From Alkalibacterium pelagium (lineage in GTDB: Bacteria > Bacillota > Bacilli > Lactobacillales > Carnobacteriaceae_A), in NCBI RefSeq assembly GCF_900109325.1, contig NZ_FNZU01000001.1, positions 124,001 to 188,000 on the forward strand: DNA of 64,000 nucleotides, written 5' to 3'. The notes beneath the pieces were generated by a model that was not told the DNA's origin, made no database searches, and saw only the letters and a program-made list of their open reading frames with translations. Position 1 is the first letter of the stretch. Each line of letters opens with the position of its first letter. The translations under genes were made by a program, and so were the position numbers. This document shows positions 45,277-53,918 of the stretch, piece by piece.

Positions 45277-45309
45277 AAAAAAGCACGGGCCTCTGGTCCG
45301 TGCTTTTTT
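45277..45309 (+). terminator. Intrinsic terminator upstream of the xylanase gene
   Basis: AAAAAAGCACGG and CCGTGCTTTTTT form a perfect stem with T residues. It ends whatever is transcribed from the ggt-ROK-SGNH side. Confidence 0.92.
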
Positions 45310-45395
45310 GTATACATAAGAATAAAGAATACAGTTAGCCAGGTACTCGTTCAATTGGTAAAGTAAGTTGGTTAGTTTAATAAATAAATTAATGG

Positions 45396-45451
45396 TTGAA
45401 TTATTCGCAAACTGTTGTATGATTAAGAAGTGAATATGTAAGCGATAACAA
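45396..45451 (+). promoter_or_regulatory. Xylanase promoter with CcpA (cre) site
   Basis: TTGAAT (45396-45401) and TATGAT (45418-45423) have a 16-base spacer. The cre site ATGTAAGCGATAACAA (45436-45451) matches the consensus WTGNAARCGNWWWCAW at every position. It lies just downstream of the start of transcription, where bound CcpA would block RNA polymerase, so repression by preferred sugars is expected. Confidence 0.8.
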
Positions 45452-45471
45452 TGGAATGAGAGGTTAAGACA

Positions 45472-47754
45472 GTGAAAAAACTAAAACAAATACTAATAAT
45501 ACTGACTTTGGTCCTTACTATTATCCCGCCTATTCAAGTTAGAGCTGATAATAGTGATGAATGGTCCACCAGTTTCGAAGATGATGGATTAATGTTTGAA
45601 CCGAGAGGGGACAATGAAGAACTTGAAGTGACAGGTGATGACGCCAGAACGGGTGAATACTCCTTAAGAGTAAGTGAACGAAGTGAGCCTTGGAATGGCC
45701 CGTCTCTTAGAATAGAAGAGCAGATCGAGCAGTCAGTCGAGTATACATTCTCTGTATGGGCAAAAATAGACGGGGAAGCAACAGCAGACTTACAGTTATC
45801 CACGCAAATAGGTGAGGGAGACAATGCCAGTTATCAGACGATCGATTCCCAGTCTGTATCGCCTAGAGACTGGGTCCAACTGCAGGGGACATACCGATAT
45901 GATGCAATCGTGGATAATTTTGTCACAGTGTATGTCGAAACCACAAGCAATGCTACAGTGTCGTACCTGATAGACGACTTTAGCATGGAAAGAGCAGATT
46001 CTGCCACAGATGTGTCAGTCCAGACAGACCTTACTCCTCTTAAGGACATTTATGAAGATTATTTTCTGATTGGGAATGCAGTATCAATGACTGAAATGGA
46101 AGGGCAGCGTCTGGACTTGCTCAGACACCATCATAATCTTGTCACAGCCGAAAATGCCATGAAGCCGGAATATGCCTATGACTCTTCACGATCATTCAAT
46201 TTCAATGACCAGCAGAGACTGGTGGACCGCATTCAGGAGGAGGGCTTCTATCTGCATGGACATGTGCTGGTATGGCACCAGCAGTCACCTGAATGGCTTC
46301 ATACTGTCGATGGTCAGCTGCTGTCCAGAGAAGAAGCTTTGGAAAATATGTACACACATATAGAAGAAACGATTATACATTATGGCGATGACGTCATTGC
46401 GTGGGAAGTGGTTAATGAGGCAATGAATGACAATCCTAGAGACCCTGAAAACTGGCGTGACATGCTTAGACGATCCGACTGGTATGATGCCATAGGAGAT
46501 GACTACCTTGAGCTGGCGTACAGGAAAGCTAGAGAAGTTCTGGACGAGAACGGCTGGGAAGAAGTTAAACTGTACTACAATGATTACAATGATGATAACC
46601 AGAGCAAGTCCAGAGCCATTTACTATATGGTTCAGGAAATTAATGAAACATATGCAGAAGAGAACCCTGGAGAACTGCTTATCGATGGTGTAGGAATGCA
46701 AGGCCATTACAATGCCAGCACGATTGCAGACAATGTAAGACAGTCCATCGAACGTTTCAGAGAACTGGGTGTTGAAATTGGAGTGACTGAACTGGATATC
46801 ACCTCTCGCTCATCTGGAGAGCTGAGTGAAGAAGAAGAGCTGGCTCAAGCACTTTTGTATGCCGAACTGTTTGCTATTTATAAGGAGCATGCTGATGTCA
46901 TTTCCCGAGTGACATTTTGGGGACTGAACGATGCAACCAGCTGGAGATCTGAAAACAACCCGCTGCTGTTTGATGAAAATCTGCAGGCGAAGCAAGCTTA
47001 TTATGCAGTAGCAGATCCGGAAGCCTTCCTGGCTCAGCATCAGGGGAATGGAGAAGCAGCTGAGGTAAGGACAGGTCAGGCGGCGTATGGAACACCTGAT
47101 TTGTCTGAGAATACTGATGACCTCTGGGAAAATTCTGAAGAACTGAACCTGGACAGATACCAGCTGGCATGGCAGGGAGCAACAGGATCAGGGCGAGTAT
47201 TATGGGATGAAGATAACCTTTACGTCAGAATTCAGGTGAGTGACTCCTCCCGAAGTGTCACAGGAGAAAATCCATGGGAGCAGGACTCAGTCGAAGTCTT
47301 TGTAGAAGAGAGCTTTGATCGATCGACATCATATGAAACAGGTGCAGGGCAATATCGTGTCAACGCCGAAGGAGAAGAGACATTCGGTGAAATGACAGAT
47401 AATACGTCAATAGAGTCAGTAGTTTTTGAAACAGAAGAGGGCTACGTTGTCCATATGGCTATTCCATGGGTCGAATCCTCACCTGCATCAGGTGACAGTA
47501 TCGGATTTGATCTGCAGATCAATGATGCCGACTCCGGGAGCAGAGAAAGTGTAGCGGTCTGGAACGATCTGACCGGCCAAGCGTTTCAGAATCCTTCCGT
47601 ATTTGGAGAACTCGAGCTTGTTCGTGTAGAAGGAGCAGGAGAAACAGCTTCTGAAGAGGATTCAGTCTTGGCTGGTGTACTTGTATACGGAGGAATAGTG
47701 GGTGTCATCCTGGTCGGAGTTATATCAGTTATCATTTTAAGAAAAAGAAAATAA
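45472..47754 (+). CDS. Membrane-anchored modular endo-1,4-beta-xylanase (CBM22-GH10-CBM9)
   Basis: The 760-residue secreted enzyme has a signal peptide (1-25), a CBM22/CBM4_9-type module (about 32-175), a GH10 catalytic domain (about 190-520), a CBM9-like module (about 540-725) and a C-terminal membrane helix with basic tail (about 733-760). In the GH10 domain WEVVNEAMND holds the acid/base Glu316 and IGVTELDI the nucleophile Glu440; HVLVWHQQSPEWL is also typical. The terminal helix ending in RKRK should keep it on the cell surface. It cleaves xylan outside the cell, supplying oligosaccharides to the ABC importer encoded downstream. Translation starts at GTG 45472. Confidence 0.94.
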   Translation: MKKLKQILIILTLVLTIIPPIQVRADNSDEWSTSFEDDGLMFEPRGDNEELEVTGDDARTGEYSLRVSERSEPWNGPSLRIEEQIEQSVEYTFSVWAKIDGEATADLQLSTQIGEGDNASYQTIDSQSVSPRDWVQLQGTYRYDAIVDNFVTVYVETTSNATVSYLIDDFSMERADSATDVSVQTDLTPLKDIYEDYFLIGNAVSMTEMEGQRLDLLRHHHNLVTAENAMKPEYAYDSSRSFNFNDQQRLVDRIQEEGFYLHGHVLVWHQQSPEWLHTVDGQLLSREEALENMYTHIEETIIHYGDDVIAWEVVNEAMNDNPRDPENWRDMLRRSDWYDAIGDDYLELAYRKAREVLDENGWEEVKLYYNDYNDDNQSKSRAIYYMVQEINETYAEENPGELLIDGVGMQGHYNASTIADNVRQSIERFRELGVEIGVTELDITSRSSGELSEEEELAQALLYAELFAIYKEHADVISRVTFWGLNDATSWRSENNPLLFDENLQAKQAYYAVADPEAFLAQHQGNGEAAEVRTGQAAYGTPDLSENTDDLWENSEELNLDRYQLAWQGATGSGRVLWDEDNLYVRIQVSDSSRSVTGENPWEQDSVEVFVEESFDRSTSYETGAGQYRVNAEGEETFGEMTDNTSIESVVFETEEGYVVHMAIPWVESSPASGDSIGFDLQINDADSGSRESVAVWNDLTGQAFQNPSVFGELELVRVEGAGETASEEDSVLAGVLVYGGIVGVILVGVISVIILRKRK

Positions 47755-47766
47755 AAGCACACAAAT

Positions 47767-47807
47767 GTGAGGAGTTTTGTCATAAAAGATAGGCTTCTCA
47801 CTTTTTG
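47767..47807 (+). terminator. Terminator of the xylanase gene
   Basis: GTGAGGAG pairs with CTTCTCAC (one G-T pair) and is followed by TTTTT. Confidence 0.8.
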
Positions 47808-47870
47808 CATTAAAATATAATTATTAATTGTTTGTAACGAATTACGTAATGTTAAGTCATTAAAGTGTCA

Positions 47871-47924
47871 AAAAAAAAAAAAAAAAAAAAAACTGTTGCG
47901 TTTTACCAGGAAAAAGATTATTAT
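47871..47924 (+). promoter_or_regulatory. Promoter with a 22-base A tract before the sugar ABC operon
   Basis: A run of 22 A residues (47871-47892) ends three bases before TTGCGT (47896-47901), which is followed by a 17-base spacer and TATTAT (47919-47924). The A tract is where an UP element would contact the RNA polymerase alpha subunit. Long homopolymers are also prone to length change. The remaining 350 bases to the next gene hold two TGTAAGCG motifs but no gene that I support. Confidence 0.5.
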
Positions 47925-47984
47925 AGGCTTGTAAGGAATATTAGTTTGTAACTTAAACAAACTAATAAATTTTTTTATCCGGTA

Positions 47985-48170
47985 GTGTAAGCGTTTTATC
48001 AGTTGGTCAATCAAACGATATGGAGGTGAATAATGTACTAAATATAAAAGGGGGTCAAGTAGTCAGTCAATTCAAAAACACTTGCGATGATGAAACGATT
48101 TGTCCGGCATTTTTATATCATTTCAAATTAAGGACGACAAATTTGTTTATACTCAAATGTAAGCGATTTA
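47985..48170 (+). promoter_or_regulatory. Two cre-like half sites before the sugar-binding protein gene
   Basis: GTGTAAGCGTTTTATC (47985-48000) and ATGTAAGCGATTTATT (48157-48172) share TGTAAGCG with the cre site of the xylanase gene but lack the expected CA near the end. They may be weak CcpA sites or sites of a LacI-type regulator that acts on both units. Confidence 0.4.
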
Positions 48171-48271
48171 TTATAATAAAAGCAAATTTTTTTCTAATCA
48201 ACTGAAAGCCTTTACACTAAATTGTCATTAAAAAGATGAGACTAAAAAAGAAAAAAATGGAGGGTTAACAA

Positions 48272-49648
48272 ATGATCAAAAAGAGACTTCTTCTAGGTTT
48301 AACTACATTATCAGCATTGGCACTAGTAGCATGTGGGAACGGAGATACAGGTGCTGGTGGGGACGCAGGGGATACTGGAGATACAGGAGATAATGGTAGC
48401 GAGGAGGGCGAAGTTCTTGAAACTGAAGATGGCGAAGAGTTTGAAGCGCCAACTACAGGAGGAGCTGGAGTCCTGGATGTATGGACATTTACTGATGAAG
48501 CCCAGACGATGATTAATGATTATTATTTAGAAGAGTTTTCAGATCTTGGTTATGAAATCAACATTTCCATTGTTCCGACTGAAGAATTTGAAACTCAGCT
48601 TGACCCGGTATTCAATACAGACAGTGCACCGGATGTCATCTTTGCTGAGCAGGCATTTGTTAAGAAATACGTGGAGTCAGGCATGCTGGTTGACTTGAGT
48701 CAGTATGACAGCCTGATGGAAGGTGCTGAAAACACCTACGATTACGTAGTAGATATCGGTACGCAAGAAGATGGAACCTTCGTCATGAACTCATGGCAGA
48801 CTACACCTGGTGCGTTCTTCTACCGCCAGGATCTGGCTAGTGAGCACTTAGGTATTGAATCAGAAGATGAAATGCAGGAAGCAATTGGTGACTGGGATGG
48901 ATTCCTTGATACAGCCCGCGAACTGAGAGATGCTACTGACGGATCAGTTTACATGATTTCCGGTCGTGGAGATCTGGCACATCCTTACTATATGTCACGT
49001 GAACAGGGATGGGTCGTTGACAATCAGCTCGTTATTGATGAGCAGATTTATGAACTGATGGAAACTGCCAGAACAATGGTTGAAGAAGGCCTGATGATGG
49101 ATGCTGATCCTCAAGGTGAAGAATACTTCGCAGGTATGAATGGTGATGAAATTTTAGGTTACAGCCTGCCTACATGGGGCATGCACTTCTGGTTAGTACC
49201 GAATGGTGATCAGACAGCAGGAAACTGGCGTATGGTTACTGGACCAGAACCATATTTCCGTGGTGGAACATGGATTGGAATTACTCAGACATCAGACATG
49301 CAGGATGAAGCTGCGCACTTAATCGAGTACTTGACCACAAGCGAGAACTTCATGAGAGCATGGGCTGAAGACACTGGAGACGTCGTGTCACACCAAGGCG
49401 TTGTTGACGAAGTCCGTGGCGACTACGAAATGGAATTCCTGGGTGGTCAGAACCACTATGATGCTTTTGCTGAAGGAATCGAAAGAATTGACGGGTCTAT
49501 CATTACAGAATACGACCAGTCTATCGGCGGTGCGTTCGATGACTTGGCTCTGACACCTTACTCTAAAGGTGAAATGGAACTCGAAGAAGCACTTGATGCA
49601 TTCAGAATGGAAGTACAAAGTCTGTACCCTGACATTCAAGTAGATTAA
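48272..49648 (+). CDS. Sugar ABC transporter substrate-binding lipoprotein
   Basis: The 458-residue family 1 extracellular solute-binding protein has a lipoprotein signal peptide ending LALVAC (Cys21), then a flexible Gly/Asp/Thr linker with GDTGDTGDNG repeats. The binding domain begins GVLDVWTFTDEAQTMINDYY and has the aromatic residues common in oligosaccharide-binding proteins. ATGGAGGG precedes ATG 48272. It captures sugar for the two permeases encoded downstream. Position after the xylanase gene suggests xylooligosaccharides. Confidence 0.95.
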   Translation: MIKKRLLLGLTTLSALALVACGNGDTGAGGDAGDTGDTGDNGSEEGEVLETEDGEEFEAPTTGGAGVLDVWTFTDEAQTMINDYYLEEFSDLGYEINISIVPTEEFETQLDPVFNTDSAPDVIFAEQAFVKKYVESGMLVDLSQYDSLMEGAENTYDYVVDIGTQEDGTFVMNSWQTTPGAFFYRQDLASEHLGIESEDEMQEAIGDWDGFLDTARELRDATDGSVYMISGRGDLAHPYYMSREQGWVVDNQLVIDEQIYELMETARTMVEEGLMMDADPQGEEYFAGMNGDEILGYSLPTWGMHFWLVPNGDQTAGNWRMVTGPEPYFRGGTWIGITQTSDMQDEAAHLIEYLTTSENFMRAWAEDTGDVVSHQGVVDEVRGDYEMEFLGGQNHYDAFAEGIERIDGSIITEYDQSIGGAFDDLALTPYSKGEMELEEALDAFRMEVQSLYPDIQVD

Positions 49649-49671
49649 TTAAAAGTTTAATGTAGCACAAT

Positions 49672-49715
49672 GAAAGTGCAGTCGATCACTTTATATAAGT
49701 GCTCACTGCACTTTC
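49672..49715 (+). promoter_or_regulatory. Stem-loop between the binding protein and permease genes
   Basis: GAAAGTGCAGT (49672-49682) pairs with ACTGCACTTTC (49705-49715), and an inner CACTT-TATA-TAAGTG stem continues it. No T-run follows, so it is better read as an RNA-stabilising or attenuating hairpin that allows more binding protein than permease to be made, as in other importer operons. Confidence 0.6.
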
Positions 49716-49741
49716 TCCGCTACATGGGAAGGAGACTCTAT

Positions 49742-50704
49742 ATGGCAACAACTACAACGACCACAACTGCGACCGGAAAACAGAAGAGACTGGCCAAACG
49801 TAAAAATCATGACAAATGGGGTTACGTATTCATGGCACCGTTCTTTCTGTTCTTCCTGGCCTTTAACTTCTATCCTATGTTCTACACCATTTATCTATCT
49901 TTCACAGACCTGGCCGGATGGGCAACGGAAGCAAATATTGTTGGATTCCGTAATTTCCAGAATATTTATAACAATATGCTGTTCAGAAGAGCAGTTTCCA
50001 ATACGTTCATCTTATGGGTAGTCAATTTTATCCCTCAGATCGTTCTGGCCTTCTTACTGGCATACTGGTTTACCAGCAGACGACTGAATCTTAAAGGAAT
50101 CGGATTCTTCAAGAGTCTGTTTTATCTACCGAACATTATTACTGCTGCATCTGTAGCAGTCATCTTCAGTTCATTATTCAGTTATCCTCGTGGACCGATC
50201 AACCAGTTCTTACTGTCCGGCGGCCTGGTAGATAGTCCAGTAGACTTCTTCAGAAGTGTTGTCATGACACGACTGATCGTCTCGTTCATTCAGTTCTGGA
50301 TGTGGTATGGACAGACTACCATTGTTCTTCAGGCAGGAATTCTAGGAATTGATGAGAATTTATTCGACGCTGCTCGAGTAGATGGGGCCACAGACTGGCA
50401 GTCATTTACTAAAATTACAATGCCATTGATGAAGCCGATCACACTATATGTCTTGATCACTTCACTAATTGGTGGTCTGCAGATGTTTGATATTCCTTAT
50501 CTACTGACTGGAGGAGGACCTCAGCAGTCTGTAGAGACAATGATTACATTTATCTATAAACAGGCATTCCAAGGTGGACGAAACTTGAATGTTGCAGCGA
50601 CAGCCTCTGTTGTCCTGCTGCTGATGACAACAGCCTTCAGCTTGCTTGTCTTTAACAGTTTCCGTACACGTTCTTCCAAGCAAATTAAAAAAGGGGTGAA
50701 ATAA
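49742..50704 (+). CDS. Sugar ABC transporter permease (MalF-type)
   Basis: The 320-residue membrane protein has six hydrophobic segments and the EAA-type loop FDAARVDGATDWQSFTKITM that contacts the ATPase. Its N-terminus is unusual for a run of Thr residues (MATTTTTTTATG), followed by a basic stretch before the first helix. I choose ATG 49742, six bases after AAGGAGA; the longer reading from 49670 starts inside the stem-loop. It pairs with the next permease. Confidence 0.94.
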   Translation: MATTTTTTTATGKQKRLAKRKNHDKWGYVFMAPFFLFFLAFNFYPMFYTIYLSFTDLAGWATEANIVGFRNFQNIYNNMLFRRAVSNTFILWVVNFIPQIVLAFLLAYWFTSRRLNLKGIGFFKSLFYLPNIITAASVAVIFSSLFSYPRGPINQFLLSGGLVDSPVDFFRSVVMTRLIVSFIQFWMWYGQTTIVLQAGILGIDENLFDAARVDGATDWQSFTKITMPLMKPITLYVLITSLIGGLQMFDIPYLLTGGGPQQSVETMITFIYKQAFQGGRNLNVAATASVVLLLMTTAFSLLVFNSFRTRSSKQIKKGVK

Positions 50705-50707
50705 GGT

Positions 50708-51556
50708 ATGTATGATACTAGTAATGCTAAAAAATTGAAAGCGCAGCGTACGTTGCTCTATGTATTTTTCGGTTTACTGACGCTCTTGAGCATACTGCCT
50801 TTCTGGATCGTTATCGTCAATGCAACGAGAACAGCTCCTCAGATTCAGCAGGGCTTGTCACTGATTCCACGAGGCAATGCGTGGAACAACTGGACTTTCC
50901 TAAGAGGCAGAGGATTCAATATCCTTCAAGGGTATGGAAACTCATTCTTCATCGCTGCAAGTGCGACAACGTTGAGTCTCTATTTTTCATCTCTGACTGC
51001 TTATGCGCTGATCGTATATGAATTTAAAGGGAAGAAGATCATGTGGGGACTTATCCTAATGCTCATAATGATTCCATCACAGGTCAGCATTATCGGGTTC
51101 TATCGTTTCATTGCAAACATTGGTCTCCTGAACAACTACATTCCTCTGATTTTACCTGCGGTTGCAAGTGCACCCACGGTTTTCTTCATGAAACAGTATC
51201 TTGAAACGATTTATCATCCAGCATTAGTCGACTCAGCTCGAATCGATGGTGCAAGTGAGCTTAAGATTTTCCATACAATTATTCTACCGTTGATGAGACC
51301 AGCCCTGGCTACGATGGCTATCTTCGGATTTATCGGATCATGGAACAACTTCTTGCTTCCGTTGATTTTGATCAATGAACGGTCAATGTATACTCTGCCT
51401 ATGTTGGTACAGCTACTGACAACAGACGGATACAGAACAGAATTTGGTGCGATGTACATGGGGATTGCCCTTTCAATCATCCCACTTATCCTGCTCTATA
51501 CATTCCTCTCCCGATATATTATCGGAGGTGTCACAGCAGGTGGCGTCAAGCAGTAG
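50708..51556 (+). CDS. Sugar ABC transporter permease (MalG-type)
   Basis: The 282-residue membrane protein has six helices and the loop VDSARIDGASELKIFHTIIL. It ends GGVTAGGVKQ, the usual ending of CUT1 inner membrane components. It begins four bases after the previous stop. No ATPase gene is in this operon, so the pair probably uses a shared MsmK/MsmX-type ATPase encoded elsewhere. Confidence 0.95.
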   Translation: MYDTSNAKKLKAQRTLLYVFFGLLTLLSILPFWIVIVNATRTAPQIQQGLSLIPRGNAWNNWTFLRGRGFNILQGYGNSFFIAASATTLSLYFSSLTAYALIVYEFKGKKIMWGLILMLIMIPSQVSIIGFYRFIANIGLLNNYIPLILPAVASAPTVFFMKQYLETIYHPALVDSARIDGASELKIFHTIILPLMRPALATMAIFGFIGSWNNFLLPLILINERSMYTLPMLVQLLTTDGYRTEFGAMYMGIALSIIPLILLYTFLSRYIIGGVTAGGVKQ

Positions 51557-51562
51557 AAAAGG

Positions 51563-51595
51563 AAAGAGATCGCCTTTTAGAGGGGATCTCTTTTT
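51563..51595 (+). terminator. Terminator of the sugar ABC operon
   Basis: AAAGAGATC pairs with GATCTCTTT and is followed by further T residues. Confidence 0.88.
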
Positions 51596-51678
51596 CTATG
51601 CGTATAACTTATAAAAGCTTAAGATATATGCTAGAGTAGGGGTAAGTAAGGGATTATCAGTGTCGGAGGGAAGTATAG

Positions 51679-52176
51679 ATGCCTACAATAGAAACAAAAG
51701 AGCACGATGTGAGTCCTGGAAAAGAAGAAGATGTTATAGTCAAAGCTGGAAGGTTCAGAATTTATTTCCAAAACTACTACACAATTATTTCTCTTGGAAA
51801 TGATTTATTTACAGGTATTCTCTACCTCACAGGTAGTCTCGTCCAGACATTCACAGATCTGGATACAGTGGGAATGTATTTGTATATTTTTGCCAGTTTC
51901 TTTCTACTAATGCGTCCGATACTAAAGATAGTCCATAATGTCTTTCTTTACAGTGAGGAAGAATACAGGGAGAAGATTTTAGGGGAAGATACCGAGAAAT
52001 CACAAGACAGGGCTGAAGGAGATTCTGACAAACCTACTAAGGAAGTAGAAATTAAGAGTGATTCAGACAGTGTTGATGATGAGTATGAAGAAGAGAATAG
52101 TGATATAAATGATGAAGAAATCGAACAGGAATATAATGGGGATTATTATGAAGATAACATCGATGAAAAAAAATAG
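51679..52176 (+). CDS. YrhK-like membrane protein with acidic tail
   Basis: The 165-residue protein has a YrhK-like domain (about 22-95): RFRIYFQNYYTIISLGNDLF, then two membrane helices and RPILKIVHNVFLY. A highly acidic, probably disordered tail (about 100-165, rich in Asp, Glu and Ser) follows. CGGAGGGAAG precedes ATG 51679. YrhK-type proteins have no known function. The tail is not part of short YrhK proteins and could bind cations or basic proteins. Confidence 0.75.
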   Translation: MPTIETKEHDVSPGKEEDVIVKAGRFRIYFQNYYTIISLGNDLFTGILYLTGSLVQTFTDLDTVGMYLYIFASFFLLMRPILKIVHNVFLYSEEEYREKILGEDTEKSQDRAEGDSDKPTKEVEIKSDSDSVDDEYEEENSDINDEEIEQEYNGDYYEDNIDEKK

Positions 52177-52210
52177 GAGTAGAGATTCGTTAATCCCTAC
52201 TCCTATTTTT
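52169..52210. terminator. Bidirectional terminator between the YrhK-like gene and spx
   Basis: AAAAATAGGAGTAG and CTACTCCTATTTTT are perfect complements and serve both convergent genes. Confidence 0.95.
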
Positions 52211-52619
52211 ATGCCGTTTCTTCAACAGATAGTTTACGATGTATTTCTGCAAGTTCAAGTTCTCTGACTTTCCGAGGCAGGAAGCATCGGATTTCTTCTT
52301 CATTATACCCAATCTGCAGGCGTCGGTCATCCAAAATAATTGGACGTCTGATCAGACTTGGTTCATTTTCGAATAATTCAAGTAATTCATTCAGAGATAA
52401 ATCGTCAATATCCTCGGACAGTGCCTGATAGGCCTGTGAGCGATATGAAATAAGTTCGCTGGTGCCTTCTTCTGTCAGGCTGAGTATCTGCTTAATTTCT
52501 TCTTTCGTCAATGGTTCATGGAAAATGTTCTTTTCATTAAATTCTAAGTTCTGCTCTTCTAACCACGCTTTAGCTTTTCGACAAGACGTACAACTTGGGG
52601 ATACGTATAATGTAATCAT
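52209..52619 (-). CDS. spx: Transcriptional regulator Spx
   Basis: The 136-residue ArsC-like protein binds the alpha subunit of RNA polymerase and, when its thiols are oxidised, switches on thiol-stress genes such as trxB. The redox switch CTSC is at 10-13. The conserved [20 protein letters not shown] segment and the 136-residue length (Spx is about 131) support Spx rather than arsenate reductase. The C-terminus ends [26 protein letters not shown] supplies the start at 52619 on the minus strand. Confidence 0.93.
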   Translation of the reverse strand: MITLYVSPSCTSCRKAKAWLEEQNLEFNEKNIFHEPLTKEEIKQILSLTEEGTSELISYRSQAYQALSEDIDDLSLNELLELFENEPSLIRRPIILDDRRLQIGYNEEEIRCFLPRKVRELELAEIHRKLSVEETA

Positions 52620-52746
52620 TAGTCATTACTCCTTTATAAAAAGTTTCGCTCGTGCATTTTATGTAGAACATGATGAAAGAATAAAATGTGAACGTTTTGT
52701 TACAATTTCAATTCTAAGAGTAAACAGAAAAAAAAGCAACACTATT

Positions 52747-52799
52747 TGACACTTTTTTGTCACAAGTATCATTTTTTAAAGTTAGACACTTATTTGTCA
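52747..52799. promoter_or_regulatory. Two dyads of TGACA-N6-TGTCA type between spx and the AKR gene
   Basis: TGACACTTTTTTGTCA (52747-52762) is a perfect dyad. AGACACTTATTTGTCA (52784-52799) is a near copy 37 bases further on, and a third half site TTTGTCA follows at 52804. The 291-base gap between the divergent spx and aldo/keto reductase genes otherwise has only promoter-like AT-rich sequence. Two spaced operators suggest a regulated promoter. Confidence 0.5.
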
Positions 52800-52910
52800 T
52801 ATATTTGTCACAATGTAATTTTAATTTTAAACACGCTGATCCAAACAATAGTCGCATTATTTATTTTCTCGGAGTAAACTGGTTATAGTACAATTGACAG
52901 GAGGAAAAGG

Positions 52911-53822
52911 ATGAATAAAATACAATTAGGCACATCAGATTTATCAGTATCAGAAGTGGCGCTGGGCTGTATGCGAATGGATAAACTGGATGGTAAGGAA
53001 GCGGCTGGTGTCATAAATGCTGCTTATGAATCCGGTGTCAATTTCTATGATCATGCGGATATTTACGGCGGAGGAGAGTCTGAGAAGCGATTTGCGCAGG
53101 CGCTTAAACAGACATCAATCAAACGTGATGATATTATCTTACAGTCGAAAGCGGGGATTCGATCCGGCTATTATGATTTTTCTAAAGAACATCTAACCAG
53201 CTCAGTTGACGGGATCCTTGACAGACTCGATACAGACTATATAGATGTCCTGCTGCTTCACCGACCAGATGCACTTGTCGAACCTGAAGAAGTGGCAGAG
53301 GCTTTCGATACTTTACACAGTTCCGGGAAAGTGAGACAGTTCGGTGTAAGCAATCACAGTCCGTATCAGATTGAGCTGCTGAAAAAGTATGTCAAACAGG
53401 ACCTGATCGCGAATCAGCTACAGCTAAGTGTCATGCATACTGGAATGATCGATGCTGGGGTACAGGTGAACACGAAGCAGAAAGAATCGATTGACCATGA
53501 TCGTGCCATTCTTGATTACTGCAGGCTGAATGATATTACTGTACAACCCTGGTCACCTGTTCATGGCCCGGACGGTGTGTTCCTGAATCACCCTGACTAT
53601 AGTGAGGTCAATGAAACCTTGAAATCACTAGCCGATAAGTATGACTCGGATCACGAAGCACTAGCGATTGCCTGGCTGTTAAGACATCCGGCTAAGATGC
53701 AAGTGATACTAGGAACGATGAATGAAAAACGGATAAGAAATTATGCGTCTGCATCAGGAATCACATTAAGCCGTGAAGATTGGTATACGGTGTATAAAGC
53801 AGCTGGGAATCCTCTGCCTTAG
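52911..53822 (+). CDS. Aldo/keto reductase
   Basis: The 303-residue TIM-barrel NAD(P)H oxidoreductase of the YdhF type has the catalytic residues Asp in YDHADIYGGGESEKRF, Tyr of DIYG, Lys in ILQSKAGIR and His in LLLHRPDAL. Cofactor contacts lie in FGVSNHSPYQIELL and ILGTMNEKRI. AGGAGGAAA precedes ATG 52911. The natural carbonyl substrate is not known. It is divergent from spx. Confidence 0.93.
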   Translation: MNKIQLGTSDLSVSEVALGCMRMDKLDGKEAAGVINAAYESGVNFYDHADIYGGGESEKRFAQALKQTSIKRDDIILQSKAGIRSGYYDFSKEHLTSSVDGILDRLDTDYIDVLLLHRPDALVEPEEVAEAFDTLHSSGKVRQFGVSNHSPYQIELLKKYVKQDLIANQLQLSVMHTGMIDAGVQVNTKQKESIDHDRAILDYCRLNDITVQPWSPVHGPDGVFLNHPDYSEVNETLKSLADKYDSDHEALAIAWLLRHPAKMQVILGTMNEKRIRNYASASGITLSREDWYTVYKAAGNPLP

Positions 53823-53918
53823 GCGAATTATCAGTGGGAATCATAGGTTTTATCTGACAATTTCTAAGGTGAGTGTTATACTGACAGTGTAAGATCAATT
53901 TGGAAGGGGTTCTTTATT

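Noticed and set aside
48020-48205. Plus-strand frame of 61 codons before the sugar-binding protein gene
   Set aside because: The ribosome binding site GGAGGTGA falls inside this frame rather than before its ATG, and the product resembles no protein. The nearby ATG at 48032 stops after two codons.
52209-52619. Arsenate reductase (ArsC)
   Set aside because: The CTSC redox pair, the [10 protein letters not shown] segment and the length fit Spx; there is no arsenic resistance context.
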